Source of the DNA: a bacterium
Lineage (GTDB): Bacteria > Zhuqueibacterota > Zhuqueibacteria > Oleimicrobiales > Geothermoviventaceae
Length of the DNA stretch: 64,000 nucleotides
Direction: 5' to 3'
Assembly: GCA_028275345.1 (NCBI GenBank)
Contig: JAPWUV010000012.1
Location: forward strand, 43,573 to 107,572
Part shown: positions 56,873 to 64,000 of the stretch, in pieces
How positions within the stretch are numbered: the stretch's first letter is position 1
Layout: each line of letters starts with the position of its first letter
Program-made: the position numbers and the translations under genes
The notes under the pieces: model-generated
Told to the model about the DNA's origin: nothing
Seen by the model: the letters and a program-made list of their open reading frames with translations, nothing else
The model's database searches: none

Positions 56873-57622
56873 CTACCAAGACTCGGCTTCCACACGACGA
56901 ACCCACAACCAGACCGCCACCAGCAAAGTCAAGTACACCAGAACGGCGATCAGCCCAACCTTCGAAAGCCTCACTCCTGCCAGAAACAGACCCGTGTAGC
57001 CGAGGACCGGAAGGCCCAGCACGGCCGCGGCGTAACCGAACGGTTTGGGGGGAGCCTGCCAAAAACCCACAAGTTCGAGAAGGAGCACGAATCCCGCTCC
57101 GAACGCCGCAGAGGCGGTGGCCACCGCGAAAGCTCCAACGAATAGGATCATGGAGGCCCCCAATGCAGCGAGGAAGAGCAAGCGATCCCCCTTTCGGAAC
57201 ACATTCCGATCGATGGTGACCGGATGATCCACGGAGATCTTCCACGTCGAGCTCCGAACGCCCCCGCTGAGCCTCCGCGTGAGGACCTTGCCTTGCTGGA
57301 TCACGACCGTTCGGGGCTTGAGATCCTCCGGATCCATCTCCTCGTTGGGATCAAAGATCAGTCGCCAGCCCCCGGGGAGATCGATGCCGTAGAGGGAAGG
57401 ATAATCGCCCACCAGCTCGTAGCGTTCGCCGTGCAAGCGCACTTCCGGCCAGGATGCGCTGAGCAAGGCGAGGACCCTGTGACCCTCGGGCAAATAGCCG
57501 CCCGCAAGGCGGCAGAGCCACGCCCCAGCCAACACGGCGGAGAGCAGAACCAGGACGAGCCAGACCCTTCGGGAGAGCAGCCCGACCAGCCTGTGGATCG
57601 AAGCCCTCAAGTCTGCAAGCAT
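56873..57622 (-). CDS. DUF1189-like membrane protein
   Basis: 249 residues. One N-terminal helix (about 20-42), an extracytoplasmic domain (about 45-145, with EVRLHGERYELVGDYPS and VVIQQGKVLTRR), then four helices to the end. The layout matches DUF1189 proteins, whose role is unknown. It lies between buk and ptb, 26 bases before ptb, so it is probably in the same transcript. Confidence 0.7.
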   Translation of the reverse strand: MLADLRASIHRLVGLLSRRVWLVLVLLSAVLAGAWLCRLAGGYLPEGHRVLALLSASWPEVRLHGERYELVGDYPSLYGIDLPGGWRLIFDPNEEMDPEDLKPRTVVIQQGKVLTRRLSGGVRSSTWKISVDHPVTIDRNVFRKGDRLLFLAALGASMILFVGAFAVATASAAFGAGFVLLLELVGFWQAPPKPFGYAAAVLGLPVLGYTGLFLAGVRLSKVGLIAVLVYLTLLVAVWLWVRRVEAESW

Positions 57623-57879
57623 GTGGCCCGTGACCTCCCTCGGTGGCCCAGCCGGTGCGCATCAGGGTGGACAAAAACCGCCGCCCGCGCAACCGATCTG
57701 GAGCCCGCCGCCCCTTCTCGCGCCGCAGAAGCCCGAGCCTCTGCCCCTCCGGCTCGCGGCCTCCCTTGCCCGCAAGTGGCGTCCGAGCTCGAACTGGCCA
57801 ATAGGCACGCGGGCTTGCTCCGTCACCGTCTCGGGTTCCATCCGGCCGCATTGGGCGTTGCGCGGGGGCTAGAGCCGGC

Positions 57880-58941
57880 TCAATACTCCAGTGGCTCCTC
57901 TTCCCCGCGGAGCACCCGCAGCGCTCCCTCGGCCATGGCCTGCATTTCGAACTCGCCGGGATAGCGGATCACCTTGCCCAAGAAGCTCACCCGTTCGGTG
58001 ATCCAATTGCAAAGCATATCCGATGCGGCGAGGCCGCCGGTGAGCACGATGGCGTCAATCTTCCCGCAAAGGACGGTGGCCATCGCGCCGATCTCCTTAG
58101 CGATCTGATACGCCATGGCCTCGTAGACCTCGCGCGCCTTCTCATCGCGGTCTTCCAGGATCCTGCGTTCCACTTCGGCCGCGTTGTTGGTGCCGAGGTA
58201 GGCGACCAGTCCGCCGCAGCCCATCACGAAGCGACGCATCTCCTGCTCCGTGAATTCGCCCGAGAAGCAGAGGGTGATGAACGGCTGCAGGGGGAGTCCG
58301 CCCGTCCGTTCCGGAGAGAAAGGGCCATCGCTGCTGGCGTCGTTGACGTCCACAATGCGGCCGCCTTTCACTGGAGCGACGGAGATGCCACCCCCCAGAT
58401 GCGCAACGACGAAATTGGCCTCGCGATAGGGCAAGCCGAGCTCCGCTGCGGCGCGGCGTGCGACGGCATGAATGCTCAACGCGTGAGCCAAGGCGCGGCG
58501 CTCAATGCGCGGGTGCCCCGAATACCGCGCCAGGGGCTCGAATTCGTCCACCGAGACCGGATCCACCACAAAGGCGGGGCAGCCTGCCTCTTCCGCAATC
58601 GCCATGGCTAGTGCGCAACCCAGGTTGGAGACGTGTTCCCCCTGCACGCCCTTCCGCGCGTCCTCAAGCATAGCGGCGTTCACCCGGTAGGTCCCTCCTC
58701 GCACAGGCTTGAGAAGCCCGCCCCGTCCCACAACGGCATCCAAACTGGACAACTCGATGCCATTCTCCCGTAGGAATCGCAGGACTACCGCCTTCCGCAT
58801 TTCGAGCTGATCCCACACGCGGGCCGCGCGATCCAACTCCTCGCTGCTGTGAGCCAAGCTCTCCGAACGGACACAGACCTCCGCCTCGAAAAGCGCGACC
58901 TTGGTCGAGGTCGATCCGGGATTGATCGCTAGGATCCGCAA
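57880..58941 (-). CDS. buk: Butyrate kinase
   Basis: 353 residues, family length. ASKHA kinase motifs: ILAINPGSTSTKVALFE, VGRGGLLKPVRGGTY, ANFVVAHLGGGISVAP, DASSDGPFSPERTGGLP and IDAIVLTGGLAAS. It forms ATP from butyryl (or branched-chain acyl) phosphate, the last step of Ptb/Buk fermentation or branched-chain use. The start is TTG behind GGAGGAGAGG, giving the family N-terminus directly. It is the first gene of the buk-ptb-hyp series. Confidence 0.95.
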   Translation of the reverse strand: MRILAINPGSTSTKVALFEAEVCVRSESLAHSSEELDRAARVWDQLEMRKAVVLRFLRENGIELSSLDAVVGRGGLLKPVRGGTYRVNAAMLEDARKGVQGEHVSNLGCALAMAIAEEAGCPAFVVDPVSVDEFEPLARYSGHPRIERRALAHALSIHAVARRAAAELGLPYREANFVVAHLGGGISVAPVKGGRIVDVNDASSDGPFSPERTGGLPLQPFITLCFSGEFTEQEMRRFVMGCGGLVAYLGTNNAAEVERRILEDRDEKAREVYEAMAYQIAKEIGAMATVLCGKIDAIVLTGGLAASDMLCNWITERVSFLGKVIRYPGEFEMQAMAEGALRVLRGEEEPLEY

Positions 58942-59597
58942 GGCCTCTCCTCCCCTGTTGGGCCGCCCTCCCCTTGCCGGACGCCTCCCGCGCACGCCGT
59001 GGAAGTTAGCCAGGATCTTTTCACCAGTCAAGCGCAGAACGATTTGCCTCCAGTCTCAGAAGCCGGGCTCAGACGGACGCCAAGTGAGAGACGGATGCCA
59101 CAGGCTCTGGGTTGCGCTCCAGCGGAGGATGCTCCGGTCATGCCAGCTGTCGCGGGCAGTTGCGGCGAGAAGGCCAATTGCCTCAGTCCGCCCGCTGGGC
59201 CGCCCCGAAGGGGTCCGGATGGCGGAGACCGTTGGACTTCCCCTGTTCATGCATCGCAATCGTCGCTCGTACGGGCCCCCACATCGTCGCAGCAGCGCAG
59301 AAGGCGACTCGGACGGCCGCCGGCCAGGTCGGCTCGTCTTCTCCGCACAGGATCGTTGCGGGCGCAAGCAGGGCAAAAACCGGAAGCCGCCTCGCCCGAT
59401 CCCGTAGACGGGCTTGGCCTCAGCACGCGTGGGCCATTGCCGGGAAGCGGACGGCGCGGACCAGCTTCAGTGGGAAGCGGGCAACTCCCCCCAAAGCTCC
59501 CAACGCCGGACGCACGGCTGCCGGCCGGAACCCCCGATCCGCAGCGCCTGCACGGTGGGTCGACCGAGAGGGTCTTCGCGCCAAGCGCAGCCCCAAA
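58942..59597. other. Long intergenic region, no gene seen
   Basis: 656 bases between the hybrid kinase and buk, both on the minus strand. It probably holds the buk-ptb-hyp promoter. Frames are Arg/Ser/Pro-rich and lack defensible starts; no RNA or repeat was recognised. Confidence 0.45.
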
Positions 59598-62500
59598 TCA
59601 CAGCTTCGAATCGAGGACGGCTCGCACCTTCTCGAGAAGCAACGTCGGGCTGTAGGGCTTCTGGAGGAAATCGCTGCGGGGATCCAGCGCCAGGCGTTCG
59701 ACGATGGCGCTGTCCGTGTATCCGGAGGTGTACAGAACCCGAATGTCGGGCAGCTGCCGCCGCACCTGCTCCACAAGGGCCGGACCATTCATCCCGGGCA
59801 TTACCACGTCCGTCAGGAGCAGATCGATGGAGGATCCGAGCCGCTGGAGGATCGCGAGGGCTTCCTGCGGGGTTCTGGCGGAGAGTACCTTGTATCCGTA
59901 ACGCTCGAGGGTACGCGTCGCTAGCTTCCGCACTTCTTCCTGGTCCTCCACCACCAGGACCATCTCTCTGCCGGAGAGCTTTCTGGCAGGCTCTTCAGGG
60001 GACCGGCGGACTTGTTCTGGCGACCTCGTGAGCCTCGGCAAGTAGATCTTGAACGTGGTACCCTGGCCCGGCTCGCTGTAAACAAAGATGTACCCCCCGC
60101 TCTGCTTCACAATGCCGTACACCGTGGAAAGCCCCAGGCCTGTCCCTTTGCCCGGCTCCTTGGTTGTGAAGAAGGGCTCGAAGATCCTGGCCCGCGTCTG
60201 CTCATCCATTCCCACGCCGGTATCGCTCACAGCCAGCATGACGTAGCTACCCGGTTTCGTCTCGGGGTGGGTCCGAACGTAGGCCTGGTCCAGTTCCACG
60301 TTGCGCGTCTCGATGAGCAGGGTGCCCCCATTGGGCATCGCATCGCGCGCGTTGACCGCCAAATTGAGCAATACTTGGTGCATCTGCGAAGGATCGACTT
60401 CCACCGCGCCCAGATCCGGCTGGAGGCGAAACTCGAGTCGCACGTCTTCGCCAATGACGCGGCTCAGCATTTTCCGCGTCTCCTCGAGGATGTCGTTGAG
60501 GTTGACTGGCTGAGGATGCAAGATCTGCTTGCGACTGAAGGCCAGGAGCTGCCGGGTGAGATCCGCGGCCCGGTCCGCCGCCTTTCGAATCTCCTGGAGG
60601 TCGTGCCGCACGGGAGAATCCTGAGGCAGGTCCTGCAGGGCAAGATCCGCGTACCCACGGATGGCGGTGAGGATATTGTTGAAATCGTGCGCGACCCCAC
60701 CGGCGAGCCGCCCGATTGCCTCCATCTTTTGCGATTGGATGAGCTGTTCCTCCAGAAGCTTCCGTTCCGTGATGTCGATGGCGGTCCCCAGTCCCACCAT
60801 CTCGCCCTTGTAGAGCACAGCCCGCGCTGTGAAGTCCACCCACCGTACCTGGCCGTCTTTCCGCAGGAGCTTCATCTCATATCGGTCCGGCACCTTCTCC
60901 CCTCTTTGCCGTGCGAGACCGCGTTCGCGCACGACCTCCCGCTGATCCGGATGAACCACCTCCCAGAACTTCATTTGCAGGAGTTCGTCGCGCGAGTACC
61001 CCGTGATCTCCTCCGCGGCACGATTGACGTATAAGAAGCGATCGCCGCGGTACATGACGATGCCGGAGCTGGTGGTTTCCGTGAGGCTCCGGAATAGCCC
61101 TTCGCTTTCCCGAAGGGCCTGCTGCGCCAACACGAGGTCCGTCAGATCGACCAGGAAGCTGAGTACGGCTGGTTTTCCTTCCCACTGGGTGGGGACCACA
61201 TTCGCCCGGAACCATCTGCTTTCGCCGTCTTTGGTCAGCACGCGGAATTGGTAGTGCCCGCGTTTGGGCCCTTCCGCAAGCATTTCGGCGTACCTGGACC
61301 TAAGGGCCTCTCGCTCCTCGGGGTGGACAAAATCCCAGATCGTTCGCCCCAGCACGTCCTCGGGGCTATAGCCATACTTCGCGAGGGCTCCGGAGTTGAT
61401 GAACCTGACGCGCTCTTCCTGCGCCACCACAATGAGCTCGCCCACGTTCTCCACCAGGGTCCGGTACTTCTCTTCGGACTGCTGTAGCGCCTCAGTAGCC
61501 CTCACTCTGTCGGTAATATCGATCTGGATGCCCCAGATTCCGGTGAGGAACTGGCCCTCCAGAAAGCCAACGTAGGAGTTGGCGAAGTAGCGGATTTGCC
61601 CCCGCCCATCCACCTCCGAGTTCTCAATGTAGGGCCAGCGAAAACCGTTCCGTACGAACTCCGTCAGGCGCCGGATGGAATCTTCCCGGCGATGGACCAA
61701 TATGGTGAGGGGCTTCCCCACCATTTGATCCGGTCGATGGAACCCGTACATTTGCAGGAGGGCCTGGTTGGCCTCCGTGAAGTAGCCCGTGTCGAGGATT
61801 CTTCGGGCGATCTCTTCGGGCGGAAGCTCCGTGGGGATGGGCTCCGGAAACTCCACCCTCCAGATTCCGACCAAGCTGGCCTTCACGAAGGTCTCATACG
61901 CCAGGCTGAGAGCTCTCAGTCTCTCTTGGACCTGCTTCTGCTCGGTGAGATCCCAGACGGAAGCCAGTAGATGCGGCTGCCCCGATAGGAAGAATCGGTC
62001 GAGGCGCACTTCGGCCGGGAAGCGGGTTCCGTCCCGACGCACGAAGGTGCACTCGAAGACCTGACTCCGGCCAGCGAGCGCCGCCCCGATCTTTTCCATG
62101 GTAGCGCGCTTTGCATCCTCACCGCCGGAGGTCTCCATCCCGCAGAGTTCGAGGAATGAAGTCCCGCTGAGACCCTTCTCGCGCACCCCGAGAAGACGCG
62201 CCGCCGCCTGGTTGCAGTCGACGATGCGGTCTCCATTGAGGATAAAAAGAGCCCCGCCCGAGACGTTGAAGAGGGTGCGGTACTTCAGCTCGTTTTCTCG
62301 TAAGATCTCGGTGGCCCGTCGGAGCGAGCGGAAGAGCGGAGAGACGCGAGCCAATCCTAGCACCAAGAGCAGGGAAATAATCAGCCCGATCCACTCGCCC
62401 ACCGAAACCGCTCTCGCCGGCAGGATGGGCGAACCCCGGAGAAGCTCGCCCAACACAATCCCCCGGCGCACGGCCATGAGAAGAATGGCAGCTGCGACCA

Positions 62501-62606
62501 AGAGCCAGGCCAACCTTCGCCCGGTGATGCCGATGAGGCTAAGGGCCAAATACGCTGCCACGAGCTGCAGTGCAAGGCTGACGATGACAACGAGGATATC
62601 CAGCAT
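59598..62606 (-). CDS. Multi-PAS hybrid sensor histidine kinase with receiver
   Basis: 1002 residues. Three N-terminal membrane helices (about 5-22, 32-50, 70-88), four PAS domains (roughly 105-230, 235-370, 375-490, 500-615), HisKA with [11 protein letters not shown], HATPase with DTGVGMDEQ and GTGLGLSTV, and a C-terminal receiver with [13 protein letters not shown]. It is closely similar in kinase and receiver to the kinase at 29680-32463. It follows the DUF1302-like barrel by 189 bases in the same direction. Signal unknown. Confidence 0.93.
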   Translation of the reverse strand: MLDILVVIVSLALQLVAAYLALSLIGITGRRLAWLLVAAAILLMAVRRGIVLGELLRGSPILPARAVSVGEWIGLIISLLLVLGLARVSPLFRSLRRATEILRENELKYRTLFNVSGGALFILNGDRIVDCNQAAARLLGVREKGLSGTSFLELCGMETSGGEDAKRATMEKIGAALAGRSQVFECTFVRRDGTRFPAEVRLDRFFLSGQPHLLASVWDLTEQKQVQERLRALSLAYETFVKASLVGIWRVEFPEPIPTELPPEEIARRILDTGYFTEANQALLQMYGFHRPDQMVGKPLTILVHRREDSIRRLTEFVRNGFRWPYIENSEVDGRGQIRYFANSYVGFLEGQFLTGIWGIQIDITDRVRATEALQQSEEKYRTLVENVGELIVVAQEERVRFINSGALAKYGYSPEDVLGRTIWDFVHPEEREALRSRYAEMLAEGPKRGHYQFRVLTKDGESRWFRANVVPTQWEGKPAVLSFLVDLTDLVLAQQALRESEGLFRSLTETTSSGIVMYRGDRFLYVNRAAEEITGYSRDELLQMKFWEVVHPDQREVVRERGLARQRGEKVPDRYEMKLLRKDGQVRWVDFTARAVLYKGEMVGLGTAIDITERKLLEEQLIQSQKMEAIGRLAGGVAHDFNNILTAIRGYADLALQDLPQDSPVRHDLQEIRKAADRAADLTRQLLAFSRKQILHPQPVNLNDILEETRKMLSRVIGEDVRLEFRLQPDLGAVEVDPSQMHQVLLNLAVNARDAMPNGGTLLIETRNVELDQAYVRTHPETKPGSYVMLAVSDTGVGMDEQTRARIFEPFFTTKEPGKGTGLGLSTVYGIVKQSGGYIFVYSEPGQGTTFKIYLPRLTRSPEQVRRSPEEPARKLSGREMVLVVEDQEEVRKLATRTLERYGYKVLSARTPQEALAILQRLGSSIDLLLTDVVMPGMNGPALVEQVRRQLPDIRVLYTSGYTDSAIVERLALDPRSDFLQKPYSPTLLLEKVRAVLDSKL

Positions 62607-62795
62607 GGCTTCGGCTCACCAAACGTTCCGAGAAAAACTATCGCCGTCCTGGCCCGAAAAATCAACCAACACAACGAGGAGCGGGCAGCTCGGATCCGTG
62701 ATTTTTTGGCCACAATCTCGCAAGGATCGACACGGATTCCGCGCTGCGGGGAGGGGCCAGCGGACTTGGATCAGGCGGGAGGAGGCGAGGAAGGC

Positions 62796-64000
62796 TCAGA
62801 AGCTCGCTTTCACCTCGAAGAAGATCCGGTCCTGATCTCGCATGCGGCCGAACGGGGTTCCCGCTTTCCCTCCGAAGAACACGCCCCCGAGCGTCAGGTT
62901 CAGAGCATCTGCCGGCTGGTAGTTCACGAAGGCCAGCACAAACCGGTCCCGTGTCTCGCGATTCCAGACGAAGATCATCTGGCTATCCCAGTAATCCGCC
63001 ATCTTCCAGCGAAAACGGCCCGAGGCACCCGAGGTCCGCCGCGGCAGGGGTTTGTCCATCCCGAGGGAACGGGCCTGTGACCGCTCCCAGTCTTCATGAT
63101 ACTTGAAGCGCTGCTCAAGAAGGGCCTGGATGGCCAGGGCCAGCCGGTCCGTGGGGGTGTAGTCCAGCGTCAAGACCCCCTGCGCATGGGGGTTCGGAAC
63201 GAGCACGTTCCGTCCGTCTCGATCTTCCGTCCGGAAATAGGCCCCTTCGCCTCGGATCCCCCAGCTCCCGAACACTTTCTGAAAGTCGGCGCCCATGACC
63301 TGGATGGAGGGGAAGTAGGGTGTCCACTCGATCGCCGAGGTCAGACTGTCCAATCGGTACGACAATCGGTACGACGGGCTGTGGTCATTGCCACGGTAGT
63401 AACTGACCGACCAGTCGATCCCGGCGAAGGAGTGGAGGAAGCGGCATGCCAATTGGCCATGTTTCAGGCCTGCCGACGGTAAAGTGGGTTCCTTCCAGAT
63501 GAGCTTGGGCCCTCCCGGGAGCTGGATCGTCCGGGCGGACATCCTGGGGATCCGGTGTGGGACGAAGAGCGGCACGGCCACCACCTGGAACGTGGCAGGG
63601 CCAAGGTACACGTCCAGTCGGGCTGCCGTCACCGGGAGGCGGTAGTCCTCGATCTCGGCCGACATGTTGGCGTAATCCCACGGGTTGATATTGTCCGTGG
63701 GATTCACCCACTCCGCCTTGCCCCAGAAGATGAACTGCTTCCCGAGGCGGAGGTCGACCTTTTCCCAGAAAAGGTCCACATACATCTCCACTGGGTACAC
63801 GTCCACGGACGCGCCGCGCTCGGAGAAGAACTCGTCGCGGCCTCTGGTCTCATCCACGTCGCAATCCACCGAACCGAACAGGGCCGCCCTGCTCCCGAGG
63901 GTCTCTTGCACGGTCAGCTGCAGGCGCGTTCCCGTGCGGGAAACCTCATTCGTCCCCTCGAACCGGTTATGATGGTAGAACTTGACGTAGCCGCCGAACT
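62796..64000 (-). CDS. DUF1302-like outer-membrane barrel, 5' end beyond window
   Basis: About 400 codons are visible; the reading frame runs open off the right edge (FGGYVKFYHHNRFEG is at the boundary), so the signal peptide is not seen. The segment KVDLRLGKQFIFWG and NPTDNINP matches the hallmark of the barrel at 28261-29601. The C-terminus RIFFEVKASF suits barrel insertion. It precedes the multi-PAS kinase, a pairing also seen for the other copy. A GTG at 63911 is an internal codon, not the start. Confidence 0.85.
   Translation of the reverse strand, partial: FGGYVKFYHHNRFEGTNEVSRTGTRLQLTVQETLGSRAALFGSVDCDVDETRGRDEFFSERGASVDVYPVEMYVDLFWEKVDLRLGKQFIFWGKAEWVNPTDNINPWDYANMSAEIEDYRLPVTAARLDVYLGPATFQVVAVPLFVPHRIPRMSARTIQLPGGPKLIWKEPTLPSAGLKHGQLACRFLHSFAGIDWSVSYYRGNDHSPSYRLSYRLDSLTSAIEWTPYFPSIQVMGADFQKVFGSWGIRGEGAYFRTEDRDGRNVLVPNPHAQGVLTLDYTPTDRLALAIQALLEQRFKYHEDWERSQARSLGMDKPLPRRTSGASGRFRWKMADYWDSQMIFVWNRETRDRFVLAFVNYQPADALNLTLGGVFFGGKAGTPFGRMRDQDRIFFEVKASF

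Overview
The window comes from a GC-rich, Gram-negative bacterium. Several genes encode outer-membrane beta-barrels, lipoproteins or secreted glycosidases, and the regulators include hybrid PAS histidine kinases and a sigma-54 activator. The mix of large secreted GH2, GH29 and GH106-like enzymes, PorT-like barrels, a bacterial archaemetzincin, H-protein-like proteins and Ptb/Buk fits an uncultured heterotroph of the FCB/deltaproteobacterial kind. That placement is inference and no marker gene fixes it. No rRNA, tRNA, CRISPR array or insertion sequence was recognised.

Layout. (1) 1-12549, all minus strand: glycan and envelope genes, namely a GH2 beta-galactosidase cut by the left edge, a small barrel, a DUF523/DUF1722 protein, TspO, a lipoprotein, a Tat-exported DUF362 protein, a full LacZ-type GH2 and a GH29 alpha-L-fucosidase with a C-terminal F5/8-type domain. 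(2) 12912-17176, minus: a five-gene operon of three H-protein-like proteins that all lack the lipoyl lysine, plus a HybA-like 4x[4Fe-4S] protein and a HybB/NrfD membrane subunit. Upstream lie a probable sigma-54 promoter and three GTTGAG-N3-CTCAAC palindromes, followed by archaemetzincin, a sigma-54 response regulator and a histidine kinase with two haem-c motifs (17558-21131). (3) 21716-23049, plus: a DUF318 permease with a CPRC thioredoxin-fold protein. (4) 23758-29601, plus: TetR, an MMPL-type RND transporter, a LolA-like protein and a DUF1302-like barrel, ending at a strong hairpin that faces a hybrid histidine kinase. (5) 32966-41737, minus: a GntR/LacI-type regulator, SMP-30 lactonase, a DUF1080 hydrolase, a GH106-like enzyme and membrane proteins. 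(6) 41936-51180, mostly plus: a UroD-family protein, a papain-like peptidase, a RNase H-like/TPR protein, ThiD, a four-gene amidase/holin-like/spanin-like cassette, and QueD-QueE. (7) 51185-64000, minus: buk, a DUF1189-like gene, ptb and hypA-B-F-C-D without hypE, then a second hybrid histidine kinase and a second DUF1302-like barrel cut by the right edge.

The two most unusual systems are the HybAB/H-protein-like electron-transfer operon with its probable haem-sensing sigma-54 circuit, and the amidase cassette at 47545-49983. The cassette has the gene order of a phage lysis module but sits among housekeeping genes, and one of its membrane domains occurs twice.

Starts given here were chosen from Shine-Dalgarno spacing, signal peptides and gene overlaps. 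Several differ from the longest open frame. Family names come from recognising motifs by eye and no database was searched.
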